From Tamarix chinensis (lineage: Eukaryota; Streptophyta; Magnoliopsida; Caryophyllales; Tamaricaceae), in NCBI GenBank assembly GCA_030549775.1, contig CM060173.1:7786501-7850500 (forward strand): DNA of 64,000 nucleotides. Reading direction: 5' to 3'. Under the pieces are notes generated by a model. That model did not search any database. It saw nothing but the letters and a program-made list of their open reading frames with translations, and was not told the DNA's origin. Positions 48,505-59,927 of the stretch are shown here, piece by piece (position 1 is the first letter of the stretch; every line of letters begins with the position of its first letter). The position numbers were made by a program, and so were the translations under genes.

Positions 48505-48765
48505 GGCAAACCGATTGACTAGTTCCTAAAATAGTTGGCTGGTTGACCTATTGACTTATAAGCTTGTAGAGACCTAGGTCTTTATCTCTACTTAAAACCC
48601 ATCAACTAGTTTTGTAGAATCAATTAATTGGTTTATGAACAAATGACTAGTTTGCCCAAACTAATCAACTATTTTGAGGAAATCATGGTCTAGTTCAATC
48701 AAACCGATTAGCTAGCTGACCCAAACCAATCAGCTAGTTGGGCCAGACTGATCGACTGGTTTACA
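48505..48765. repeat. Degenerate AACCGATTGACTGGTTT repeats
   Basis: Eight or more variants of CCGATTGACTAGTT / CCAATCAGCTAGTT within 260 bp, several as imperfect palindromes. Related words occur at 47,285-47,350 (CCCATTGACTGGTTTG). Confidence 0.75.
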
Positions 48766-49224
48766 TGGTTTGTTTCTTCTTAGTCCAGTTATGCTTTGAG
48801 TTTATGTTTGGGACTATACCATGATTATTAATGGGATAAAATACTAATTTTATCATAAATTATTAGCCTAATAAAATGATTAAAATATATCATATATTAT
48901 AGTATACTCTATGAGTAATGAAAGTACTACTTGGGTATTTCATGTATAATAAGTGATGATATTGAGGAAAGAGTAATAAAAATCAATATGGACTTGAATT
49001 AAACAATATGGTGGCTATGAATAATATTAGCAATGATAAATGAAACACCCACATGTTTGAGAAAATTAGAAGAAAGGATTGATATGGATTAACATGGAAG
49101 CTATCTTACTTTATAGTATTGGCCTTGTATGATCAACCATCTTTATGAATAATATAGCAATTTCATAAAGCAAAAGAAAGTATAGTTGAATATGAGTTTG
49201 GGTTACCCGATCCTCGATTAGCTA

Positions 49225-49480
49225 CTAGGGCATTTTTTGGGCCTTTGGGCTTTGCCTTTAGGCAAGATCCTGCATGGTCGTGGTACCTTACCTACTCTAA
49301 ATATTGATGATGTACTAAAGGGTATCGATACTAAAGGGGTTGGTTACCTAGGTGGTTGGCTTCGGTCTATACCTATGTCCATATTGGTTGGCTTCGGCCT
49401 TATTTCCATTCTGTTGATTAGCTTCTACTTGACTTATTTTCACTTAGTGATTGGCTCCAACCTAGACGTTATGTCCCTTA
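49225..49480. repeat. Degenerate TTGGCTTCGGCCTATA repeats
   Basis: Four to five variants: GGGCCTTTGGGCTTTGCC, TTGGCTTCGGTCTATACC, TTGGCTTCGGCCTTATTT, TTAGCTTCTACTTG and TTGGCTCCAACC. An 82-codon open frame spans them but is repeat-derived. Confidence 0.7.
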
Positions 49481-50100
49481 TTTAGATAGACTTAAATGGT
49501 ATGTGAGACCATGGGATGGTGCACAATTGATCACTCAATGATAATAAAATATGGACAATAAGTAATTAGTTGGTAAATTAAGAATGATGACCAAGATAAT
49601 GGTTAATATTTGGTTAAGAATGGATGTCATGGAATGATTGAATGAAAAGGGATAAAAATTGGCTTATATACTTGGCTAATGGTTGTAATGGCTACTTGGT
49701 TATGGAATGGAATTTTAGTTAAATGATTAACTTTTCTCATATATTGATAAGTAAATAGTATAACCTAAAGATATGGATAATTGGAAATAAACTCTAGAGT
49801 TTAATGGAATTCTCTTGCTATTATATGTGTAAGTGCTTATGCAATGATAATGTAAAATAAAGCATAATATATTCTTCTTTGCTAGAGTCATGCATGATAT
49901 CATGTCCTTATGTAATCCTACCCTCTCTCTATATATACATGTTATATTATATATCTTTATATGATAAGTTGGTATACTTGTGTTACATTAAGATATTAAC
50001 TTGGATTACTCATAGTATGTAGCATACTAATGTGCCCATTTTCTCAATCACCTACTCATTCCTTTAAGTAGAGGGTGCAAGTCTTTGGGGAATAATTAAT

Positions 50101-50180
50101 ATAACTATTCATTAATATAATGTGACTATTCATCTCATATGTGTATTAAATATATATAACTATTCATTTGCTACATATGT
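50101..50180. repeat. 277-bp tandem array, left piece interrupted by CACTA-2
   Basis: TTAATATAATGTGACTATTC from 50,112 to the CACTA-2 end at 50,180 is the first 69 bp of a unit whose remaining 204 bp appear at 59,928-60,131. The total of 273 bp matches the spacing of the following units. Confidence 0.9.
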
Positions 50181-50545
50181 CACTACTACGGAAACAGGAA
50201 ATAATAACGGGACATTAATTACGGTAGTTCGAAAGCCGTCGTCAAATGCATGAAATTAATGCAAAGGAAGTTTTAATAACGATTGTAGATAATAACTGTT
50301 ATTAAACGTGCAAAGTGAAATATTGAATGGTCATTTTAATAATGGTTGACATAAAACCGTTATTAAAACATGATTTAATAACGGTTCAAACAAGAACCAT
50401 TGTCAAATTTGGCAACATTTTAATATCGGTTCCTGTAGGAACCGTTATTAAATCATGTTTTAATAACAGTTTTTATAGGAACTATTATTAAAAGATGATT
50501 TAATAATGGTTCTTACAGGAACCGTTATTAAAACTTCCTTTTATT
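50181..50545. repeat. CACTA-2 left terminus and subterminal repeats
   Basis: The CACTA terminus is followed by about ten copies of TTTAATAACGGTT or its complement, often paired as AATAACGGTTCCTATAGGAAC-type hairpins about 60 bp apart. This is the expected binding region of a CACTA subterminal-repeat protein. Confidence 0.9.
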
Positions 50546-51330
50546 TCATTTTGTTCTGTTTCGTGCTAAAAATTTCAGACACTGTTGCTTCCCTCTCATA
50601 CTCTCTTTCTCTTATAAACCTTTGCACCACCGCTCTGGCACTCCGGAATTAAAGAAAACCACCGCATCGCCATCTCTCCTCCACCCCTCTGCCATTGTTG
50701 GCTTTCCATGTGCGTGCTGTCATTCTTACGAACATAGCCAGCACTTGTACCTTCGTCATTGCCATTCTCAACTTGCACGTTGTTGCTCCCTTTACGTATA
50801 TGTTTGTTCTTCCCTGATTGCTTAATTTGTCTCTACCAATATATATATATATATAAATGCATGCATGTTGCACCGAAGAGGTTGTGTTTGTTTGTTATTG
50901 TAAACTTGCGGTTTGTTGTTATAAAATCTATTGTTTGATGTGTTGGTGAAAAATTTTTCTATCCTTTTTTGAATGTGGCCGAGACCTTAATTTACATATA
51001 TATATATATATATAAATGTGTTTATAATCTATTTTATAAAAATATGTATTATTATTTTAAGAGAATCCTCAAGCCTAAAATATATATTTTTATCATAAGA
51101 TATGTACGTTCTAAGTATAAAATTAAGATGTAGATATATTTTTTTAGCACTCACATTATTATGCAGATCATGTGTATTTATATGCTTTTTTTAATATATT
51201 TTTTGTAAGATGTGTCTTTATATTTCATAAAGTGTGTGTTTATATATGTTATATTATATTATATATATATATATATATTTATAATATATTTATATATAAG
51301 ATGTGTATATATAATCTAAAATAATTGTTG

Positions 51331-51524
51331 TTAGGGTTAGGGTTGGGATTAGGGGGAGGGTTAGTGTTAGGGTTAGGGTTAGGGTTAGCCATAGGTTTAG
51401 GATCATTATCTTATGAGGTTTAGTGTTAGTTTTTATTATAATTTATTAGGGTTAATTATTTTTAGGGTTAGGGGGAGGGGGAGGGAGAGGGAGAGGGTTA
51501 GGGTTAGGGTTAGGGTTAAGGTTT
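51331..51524. repeat. Telomere-like TTAGGG repeats inside CACTA-2
   Basis: Two clusters, 51,331-51,390 and 51,461-51,524, consist of TTAGGG hexamers mixed with GGGGGAGGG and GAGAGGG. The hexamer TTAGGG, not the usual plant TTTAGGG, is repeated up to four times in a row. They lie in the non-coding 5' part of CACTA-2. Confidence 0.8.
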
Positions 51525-51705
51525 ATCTTTTATTATACTAAATATAAACTAGGGCTATAGGGAAAAATCCTAAGGATAAGGGTATTGTGCATGGGGAAAG
51601 TTGAGAAGGTTGGTTGGGCATCGGTGTTGTGATGAAAATTAAATAGAGATGAATAATTGTGTATAATAACAATAATAATAATCATCATATAGGATTTATT
51701 AGGTT

Positions 51706-51743
<38 letters not shown>

Positions 51744-51959
51744 CTTATTAATATCTACTTGATTTTATTATGCGTAGCTTGAATGATTTGATGTTTAGTC
51801 AGTTTGTTAAATATATAACTAAAGATTATATCCTTATTTTAAATAGTTTGATGTTGTCAGGTTTACATAGTTGGTTATGATCTGGTAGAATATATTTATG
51901 CTTTTTTCTAGCTAGTTGAAGATCAGTTTACATATTCTATAATTTAGATCCTTTCGAGA

Positions 51960-52480
51960 ACAACCTTGATGATAAGATTTAGTGGTTCTCATTTGTAGGT
52001 AGTGAGATGACATACCCTCCTCTGTATTTTCATATGGCGCCACATGCAAATGTACGGACTCATGTGATATGGTTATATGACGAGCTATGTCATTTGTACG
52101 CGAGTGGCTCATCCTATCACCCCTTCCATTTCAGATCATATCACCTTCTGTTGAACCTGCCTCAGATAGAGCCATGAGCGTTGGCTACGTCTACTTTTTT
52201 GCAGTGGTTTGTCTACCACACTAATGCACCACACCCAAGATTTATTGAGGGTGAGCTATTTTCTAGATAGTATGATAGGATATCGAGAGAACTGATGGTC
52301 ATCGATGATGAGTGGAGATATCGTCATAGCTTGACTAGGAGTATCCACCTTAGTTATCCTAGAGTATCCGTGAGTAGACTCTCTTGCAATGATGTCAGGG
52401 ATCAAATGATATATCATGATACGTGGACTTTCAGAGTTATAGTTTTTAGTCGGGCTCAACGAGGCTATCAGGGGATTTAG
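51960..52480 (+). pseudogene. Unidentified reading frame, two in-frame stops, upstream of the CACTA-2 transposase
   Basis: From about 51,961 one frame stays open apart from stops near 51,987, 52,176 and 52,269 until 52,479. It reads EMTYPPLYFHMAPHANVRTH, then VIWLYDELCHLYASGSSYHP, then FLQWFVYHTNAPHPRFIEGE and SRELMVIDDEWRYRHSLTRS. Composition looks coding (few low-complexity runs), but I recognise no domain. It could be a decayed first gene of the element or a captured host fragment. No counterpart was found in CACTA-1. Confidence 0.4.
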
Positions 52481-52619
52481 TTTTAGGGATATGTGTTTTT
52501 GTTTTTTAGGTATTTGAGTTGTAGCAACATTTTGATGTATATAGTGCTGCTATTACTTAAATCTTGTAGTATGTATATCTTTTGTTATTTGAACTATTAA
52601 TTGTACAATATTTTGCTAC

Positions 52620-52658
<39 letters not shown>

Positions 52659-52704
52659 GAGTTTCATTGATCGACATTAATATAATTTTGGAAACTTGTC
52701 AACA

Positions 52705-52743
<39 letters not shown>

Positions 52744-52863
52744 AACATGATACATTTGAGATTAATTCTTTCTAAGCATGAGTGATTTGAGAATTATTAA
52801 ACTTATAATTCAATTGATTTTTAATAATAACTTTCATGTGGGATATATCTAGATTCAAAAACT

Positions 52864-55800
52864 ATGGATCAAAAATGGTTGTCTATAAATCGTCTGACTA
52901 GAGAATATAACGAAGGAGTGGAGTTTTTCATCAAGTTTGCAGTTGAACATGCTCGGGACTCTAGTAGAATAGTCTGTCCTTATTTAAAGTGTGCTTATAT
53001 TCAGCGTGTCAAAGCTAATGATTTGAGAGATCATTTATTTGTGTATGGAATTGATACAAGTTACACTTATTGGATTTGGCATGGGGAAACGGAGTCTAAA
53101 TATGTAAATGACGATGTAAGGAGGGATAGTAGTGGATTATCATTTAATAACTATGAGGGACATTCGTTAGAGGAGATAACTCAAAAGGTTGAGGAAAGTG
53201 TTCCGAATTGTCCAAAAATGTTTGAGAAGTTATTAAATTACTCGGAGAAACCTTTGTATGGTGATTGTAAGACGTTTACGCAATTATTCGCTACTTAAAG
53301 TTTGTACTACTTAAAGGCATGTAACAGATGGAGTGATAAGAGTTTCACAGAATTATTGTCACTTGTGAAGGATATGCTTCCTTATGATAACGTTCTACCC
53401 GATCGTACATATGAAGCGAAGAAGATTAAGGTAGATTTTTAATGATATTGAAGATGCCAAGAACCTAAGATGGCATGCTGAGGACAAGATAGATGACGGG
53501 CTTCTTAGACATCCATCTGACTCTCCATAATGGATGACGATTGATGAGTTGTTATCTTAATTTGGTAAAGAAGCAATAAATGTGCGCCTTGTGCTTTCTG
53601 CGGATGGAATGAATCCGCACAATCAAGGCAGCTACAATTTATGGCTAGTGATTTTGGTTATATACAATTTACGTCCATGGATCTATATTAAACACAAGTA
53701 TATGATGTTGTCTTTACTCATTTCCAGGCCAAACCAACCTGGGAATGATATTGATGTTTATTTGGCACCTTTGATTGATGATTTGAAGTTCTTATGGGAC
53801 ATGGACATTGAAGTATTTGATGCATATAATGAAGAAAATTTCACTTTGAGAGCATTGTTATTTTGTACTATAAATGATTTTCCAATGTATGGCAACTTAT
53901 CAAGTTATAGTGTGAAAGGCCATTATGCATGTCTGATATGTGAGGAGAATACTTCATTTGTTCAGCTAACACATGGCCAAAAGATTGTGTTCCTTGGGCA
54001 TTGTAGGTTTTTACCGAAGAATCATCATTATCGTAGACAAAGAAAAGCGTTCAATAGATTCTGAGAAGAAGGACAGGCACCAATCTGGTTGACGGGTTGA
54101 CAAGTGTGGCTGAAGATGAAACATTTGAGTGTCAAGTTTGGGAAGAAGAATAAAGATAAGCCTACATCAGTTGGGTGGAAGAAGATGTCTATATTATTTA
54201 ACCTTCCTTATTGGGAATCTTTCTACGTGAGACATGCCCTTGATATGATGCATATTGAGAAAAACATATGTGACAGTCTTGTTGGTACATTACTTAATGC
54301 TCCCCGCAAGACTAAAGATGGGATAAATGCTTGAATGGATATGGAAGAAATGGGTATTAGATGGGAACTGACACCACGAGACAACGGAAGAAGAATATAT
54401 TTACTACCGGCGTGTCATACTCTTTCTAGAAAAGAGAAAATTTCATTTTGTGAATTCTTGCAAAGTGTCAAGGTTTCGGAAGGGTATTCTTCAAATACCA
54501 AAAGGCTCGTGTCGATGAAAGAGTTGAAATTAATTAACATGAAGTCTCATGATTGCCATATCTTGATACAACACTTGTTGCCAATAACTATACATGAAAT
54601 TTCGCCAAAACGTGTTCGAATTACTATCAAGAGGCTTTGTTGGTTTTTTAAAGCTGTCTGCTCTAAAGTTATACATCCTAATAGTTTGGACACTTTTGCA
54701 AAAAGGGATTATGATTATTTTTTGCCAACTTGAAATGTATTTTCCACCGTCATTCTTTGACATTATGGTATATCTAACTGTTCATTTAGTTTATGAGATA
54801 AAGATGTTAGGACATGTTCATGGGCATTGGATGTACCCCTTTGAACGGTTTATGAAGTTGATAAAAGGTTATGTGAAGAATCGATATTGGCCAGAAGGAT
54901 GTATTGTTGAGACTTACCTGGTGGAAGAGGCAATTAAGTTTTACACAAAGTACTTGTCAAATGCTGAAGCTCTTGGTATTCCTAAGTCTTGACATGCAGG
55001 CAACTTTGAAGGACAGGGTATTAGAGGCAAACAGTTTGGGAGTGTAGACCCTAACATGTTCCGTAAAGCACATCTATATATATTACACAACAATGATGAT
55101 GTTCAGCCGTACATTGAAGAGCATGTGACTTCTTTATGGGTTGAAAATCCATCAAAGACTGAGAAATGGATTATCGATAAACATAATCTTTCTTTTATTG
55201 ATTGGATAAGAGATCGCATCATTCCACTCATCGGACATTCACCAACTTTAATTTCTGAAACCCTGCAATAGGTTTCTTAGAAACCTCATTATGAAGTTTT
55301 TCAATATACCAGTTATGTGATCAACGGTTGCACTTTTTATACAAAAGAATAAGATGGGAAGAGTAAAATGCAGAACAATGGGGTGACTTTAGTAGCTAAG
55401 GCAATGCATGTTGCTAGTGTGAAAGATAAGAATCCAACTTATGCAGATATGAATTATTATGGTGTGATTGAACATATATCGGAGTTAGATTACACTGTAT
55501 TTAAAATCCCTGTATTCAGCTGTAGATGGGTTGATAACGGCGGTGGAATTAGATATGAAGATGGATTCAGATTAGTAGATCTTAATAGGGCAGGGCATAA
55601 ACAAGACCCATTCATCTTAGCATCACAAGCGACACAAGTATTCTATGTCACAGACCCTGCTGATAACAAATGGTCTGTAGTACTATCTATGAAAAAAAGA
55701 AATGCCAATGAATGTGATGATGAAAATGATGCTAATTGGAATAAAGAGTGTGTCTTAGCTGTGCAAGCAACTCAATTATTGAATGACGATAACAATACAA

Positions 55801-55985
55801 TTAATAAGGAGGAAAATTATGTCGGGGATGATCATTGTGAAGTAACATATGTATCAGATCCTGAATCTAATCTGAAAACAATGGGGCGAAAAGAAGGAAA
55901 AGAAGGCAATGAGGGTAATAATATTGTAACATATAATATCTATGTTAGTTCTTTTAAATGCATTTTTCAACTCAGTTATGCTTAA
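52864..55985 (+). pseudogene. TNP2-like CACTA transposase, broken by stops and an internal deletion
   Basis: ATG 52,864 opens the transposase-associated domain (MDQKWLSINRLTREYNEGVE, CPYLKCAYIQR, LRDHLFVYGID, YWIWHGE). After a stop near 53,297 it continues as LKACNRWSDKSFTELLSLVK. Around 53,440 a segment of some 130-150 bp is missing relative to CACTA-1. Transposase_21 follows (53,582-54,064: ADGMNPHNQGSYNLW, DVYLAPLIDDLKFLWD, CTINDFPMYGNLSSYSVKGH). DUF4218 is at 54,104-54,992 (HALDMMHIEKNICDSLVGTL, MYPFERFMKLIKGYVKNRYW) and DUF4216 at 55,368-55,690 (SVKDKNPTYADMNYYGVIEH, RAGHKQDPFILASQATQVFY). An acidic tail follows. Several stops are single-base changes from Gln or Arg codons. Confidence 0.93.
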
Positions 55986-56030
55986 TACATAACATTCTAA
56001 CATAATTTATTAATTGATTTTTTTAGAGAT

Positions 56031-57480
56031 ATGACCAATAAAAATATTGATAGGGACAATAGTGATGTAGAAGGGAAAAGAGGGTCGAGGATTATGAGAA
56101 TGATCACAGATATGAGGAATAAAGGAGAACTGGTCGAGTTGGGATGGAATAATTACAATCTTCCCATTGGCCCTTATGCAGACATGTTCTTGACTTACAT
56201 TTCACTTGTCACACGTAACAACATTCCTATCTCCTATAAAAATTGGAAGCAGGTTCCAACAGGTCATAAGGAGCATATTTGGTAGGAAATCACGGTAAAT
56301 ATACTATTTATGTAATCATTTTTTTATGCCAAATGTTATTAATTTTAATACATTAATATCGGTATACATTTATATGTCTTATTTTGCAGAGAGTGTTTAA
56401 TGTGCCAGAGAGTAGGAAGAAATGGCTTCTTAGACATTGTGGGGAGCGTCTAAGAACAATTAGGTCATATTTAACTCGTAGGAAAATGTACAGAAAAAGG
56501 GATGGTTATCTACGGCAAAATCCACCCAAACGATACATTTTCATCGATCAAGAAAGTTGGAACCAATTTATTGCATATCGTCTTACGGGTGATTTTAAGG
56601 TATTTGTTAGATAACAATTAATTTTTTTGTATCGATCCTTGTATTGTGCATAATATTGAAATAATCATGTCACTATGTTTTGGCTTGTCACATAGGAAAA
56701 AAGTGCCAAAAATAAAGAGATTGCGAAGTAGAATAAATACTGGCATAATATGGCTCACAAAGGGTATGCAGGCCTTGAAGAGGAGTTGGTATATATTTTG
56801 TGGTTTATCTATTTATAGCGTATTGATGAATTTTATAATATTGGTACATTATAAGAATATTTTTTTATTTATAGCTCATAGCCCAAGACTTAGACCCATG
56901 GACCTCATCCATTAATATTGGTACATTATGGAAGAAGGGTAGAGCAACAAGAGATGGATATATTAATGAAGATGTAGATGTTGCAATGAAAAAAATTGTA
57001 AGTTTATAGATATCTGGAACCCTGCTTAGTTTTCTTTTAGAAAACTATTATATTATGCTTATTCATGTAAACTAAATTTACATATATTATATACATTATA
57101 GGACTAACTTCAAGCGTCAAATGGTGAGGAGGGGGTAGACCAATATAACATTGTATCACAGACTATAGGAATTGTAGAACACCCTAGAAGACATAGGGGT
57201 CTTGGATTAGCTGTTACGAGAATGAGCATACGTGGTCGATCTCGTGGTTCTTGTAACACTAATGAGCAATTCGCCATCCTTACATAGAAATTAAATGTGG
57301 CATTTGAATGGATGGAAAAAATGGAGCAAGAGTTATCATTTATTAAATCTCAAGCATATAATCCATCCGATTCAGTCGACCATGATCAGCTTCACATACC
57401 TAATGTAAATAGTGTCAGAGACAGTTGTGAAGCTGATGCACGTCTTTCTTCTCTTTCCGAGGTAAGCATTACATAACTAT
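56031..57480 (+). pseudogene. CACTA-2 second gene, Transposase_24-like part, interrupted
   Basis: An 84-codon frame from 56,031 (KRGSRIMRMITDMRNKGELV, NLPIGPYADMFLTYISLVTR, SYKNWKQVPTGHKEHIW) continues after a spacer at 56,384-56,602 (RVFNVPESRKKWLLRHCGER, NPPKRYIFIDQESWNQFIAY). This is the Transposase_24/Ptta-En-Spm domain. Further pieces near 56,690-57,000 and 57,250-57,420 fit its C-terminal and coiled-coil-like end (FEWMEKMEQELSFIKSQ). Intron-like spacers have AG/GT-type boundaries. It matches CACTA-1 31,060-31,830 in order. Confidence 0.85.
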
Positions 57481-57899
57481 GAATTGTTATTAAATATATT
57501 CGCTGTCATAAATAATTAATAATGTGTAATATTTTTGTTTGGGATTTGCATAAATGTGACTTGTTAGGAAATGACCTTTCAAATCTTTTAGCGAAAGGAA
57601 TGGTCCGCATCAGTCACAGTACCCAAATGTAAATTATCCATGGGTACAACTTAGCCCTAATTACAAGGCCGGTGAGTATTGACACTCCAATCATAGGTAG
57701 TGCGTCCTTTCCTTATTATAAAGAGGGCGATGAGGCAACCATAGTGCTAGAAGCTCATGGAAGCTTCGTGCCTTGGCCTGTGGATCAGATACTTCTCACT
57801 ATTGAAGAGGTATTGACATTCGATATCTTCATTTGACCTTCTTTAGTAGTTACACTGTTTATACATTTTTCATATATATATGCTCAATACATATTTTGT

Positions 57900-59200
57900 T
57901 TATTATTATTATTTAAGGAATCAAAGAAGAAGACTGCTCCTGCTAGTAAAACCAATAGAGGTACTAGTAGAACGAGCAACACAAAAGAGGGCGCTGCCAA
58001 AGGAAAGAGAGCTAAATCTAAAAAATCAATTGCCCCACAAAAGATTCTTTCTTAGGAAATATGTCAACCTCCACGAGCATTAGCTTTATTGTATTTCTAT
58101 ATCCAAAACTACCTCAGGAATAATTATATTTCCATTGATTATCGTTCTGAGTATGTTGGAAGGGATGATGCTACTTATATGGTATTGATAGTTGACATAA
58201 GCGACATTTATAATCAAGAATGGATGTCAACCACGAGTGTCGCAGTTTATGTCACATAGGCATTATTTCATATTTTAGATTTTAGTACGCTTGGAGAAAT
58301 GGAAATTTTTATGACCTCTTATATGAGTTATTAGTTATTAACAAAATATGCCATGGTATTGTCGTCCATATATAGGTTGGTAGCTAGTCGCGCTGCGATG
58401 GAAGGAATGTTGTCCTCTATTGTGTTTGTGTGCCCATACTACATAGTTGACAATAGTACAATAACATAGGGTAGGCACATAAACTATTTAGTTGAACACA
58501 TTTTAATTGAGGGACATAACAAGCTCTATCTCATTCCTCACCTCGCAACTAAACATTGGGTTTTGTACACCGTCTGACCTGATCTTAATAAATTTTATGT
58601 GTTTGATTCCCTTCGAACCTATGACGTGCCTTTTGAGGTCGCTCATCGTGGTGGGAAGGAATTTATCGACATGTTAGTATACTTTTATTATTTGAGGTAT
58701 ATATACTTACAATATTATGTATCCAACTCTATTTATTAGGGCACTACGGATGACATATCAAAGGAGAGGTGGGAATGGTGTCGCAGACCCAAAGAATCTT
58801 CAATATGAGCCTATCATGGTAAGTAGGAAGGCAACTATTTTTTATTTTGTTTTAATTCAAATTAATATATAATGGTTAGAGAGATAACTGAATCCATTTG
58901 ATAGTGTCCACAATAGCAAAACAACGATGATTGTGGATACTATGTATGTAGAGCAATGGATCTTATAGTCCAGAATAGATCGGTCAACATAGATCCAAGC
59001 CATGTATGCTTGCTTTTTCATATTTTTCTATTAATGAATCATGACATATATATTTTTGACCTAATGGCTAACTGTATATTAATTGAAACATGGGAGTTGT
59101 AGTTTTTCACCGATGACTATGCACGAGGCCAGCAATATAATGTTGATGAAATTGAAGAAGTTAGAGAGCACGTGCACTCATTCATTTGGTATTAGGTAGC
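57900..59200 (+). pseudogene. CACTA-2 Ulp1-like SUMO protease domain (peptidase C48), with stops
   Basis: A basic linker (TKEGAAKGKRAKSKKS, about 57,975) leads into LALLYFYIQNYLRN and SEYVGRDDATYMVLIVDISD. The C48 catalytic parts are all visible: His in KHWVLY (codon 58,554-58,556), Asp in VFDSLR (58,605-58,607) and Cys in NNDDCGYYVC (58,932-58,934). The end reads YNVDEIEEVREHVHSFIW at about 59,135. Stops interrupt it, including one between the His and Asp (TGA for expected Arg or similar) and one in CPQ-QNN (TAG for expected Gln). The same domain closes the second gene of CACTA-1. Active SUMO proteases cleave the SUMO precursor or conjugates; this copy is dead. Confidence 0.88.
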
Positions 59201-59514
59201 GATCTATATATTCTACATGCATTTTTAGGTATGTATTTCGTCTACATCTTTCGGACTTCCAGCCTAGATCTCTGAACTCTTTACTTTGGGGTATAGAGCT
59301 ACCAAGTTGTGGTATGCCTACTAATTTTTATTCCTAAGTATGGTTGGTGTAATGAGACATGCATACCAATTATAGATTGATTGAAATTATGGTCTGATTG
59401 CATATTTGGTATGAATTGATGTTGTTTTACATTGTAGAGTTGGTATTTGTTTGAACATACAACAGTGTATGTGGGCAGGAAAAAAATAGAAAAATACTAA
59501 AAAAAATGGTTTTG

Positions 59515-59927
59515 TTTAAGAGCCGTTAATAAAAATCCTTCTAATCTCATATCTATTCTCATTTGATAAATGCATAATCAATGACTGAAACAGTAATTCG
59601 ATGATGTTTTAACAATGGTTTTTGTATTAACTGATATTAATACCTGGGTTTCAACAACGGTTTTTTCTTATAAACCGTTATTGAAACCTTATTTTTAACA
59701 ATGGTTTACTGAAAAACCGTTATTAAAACCTACTTTTTAACAGCGGTTTTTACTTAAAAACTATTATTAAACATGAAGTTTATGCACATATTCGCGGCTT
59801 TTTGTATATTTTTCATGACAGTTATGAATCGTTATTAAAGATTTAATAATGGGCGGTTCAATAACGGTTGAAAACCGTTATTAAAACTATAAAATAACCG
59901 TTATTAAAACCCTTTTCTAGGGTAGTG
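59515..59927. repeat. CACTA-2 right subterminal repeats and terminus
   Basis: Direct and inverted AATAACGGTTTT / AAAACCGTTATT words recur every 30-60 bp up to the terminus GGTAGTG at 59,921-59,927. The final 63 bp match the start of CACTA-3 at 54 of 63 positions. Confidence 0.92.

Larger units (their letters stand above)
47283..50100 (+). mobile_element. LTR-like sequence of a different family, incomplete
   Basis: No coding domain. It has an LTR-like layout: a TATA box (GGCTATAAATATCCCC, 47,821-47,836) followed by a C/T-rich leader, degenerate internal minisatellites, and a late part with ACTCATAGTATGTAGCATAC and CACCTACTCATTCC. The late part echoes the block preceding the LTR B/C ends (ACTCAGTACATAGCG, CTCATTCCCACGAG). 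The expected terminal block is missing; it is cut at about 50,100 by the 277-bp array. Assignment as an LTR is an inference from layout. Confidence 0.45.
50181..59927 (+). mobile_element. CACTA/En-Spm element (CACTA-2), 9,747 bp, both ends present
   Basis: The left end is CACTACTACGGAAACAGG; the right end, read on the minus strand, is CACTACCCTAGAAAAGGG. Both are followed inward by subterminal copies of TTTAATAACGGTT in both orientations. Inside, in order: an unidentified frame, a TNP2-like transposase, and a second gene with Transposase_24 and Ulp1 domains. It interrupts one unit of a 277-bp tandem array. Flanking bases are TGT (left) and TTG (right). The array copy at about 60,200 suggests TGT was the target, with two bases lost at the right junction. 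Stops and a deletion in the transposase make it non-autonomous. Confidence 0.95.

Noticed and set aside
49237..49485. 82-codon frame as a membrane protein
   Set aside because: It spans the TTGGCTTCGGCC repeat and has no family resemblance; apparent hydrophobicity comes from the repeat.
51912..52112. Minus-strand 66-codon frame
   Set aside because: The plus strand here carries a longer coding-like frame continuing to 52,480; the minus frame is probably its shadow.
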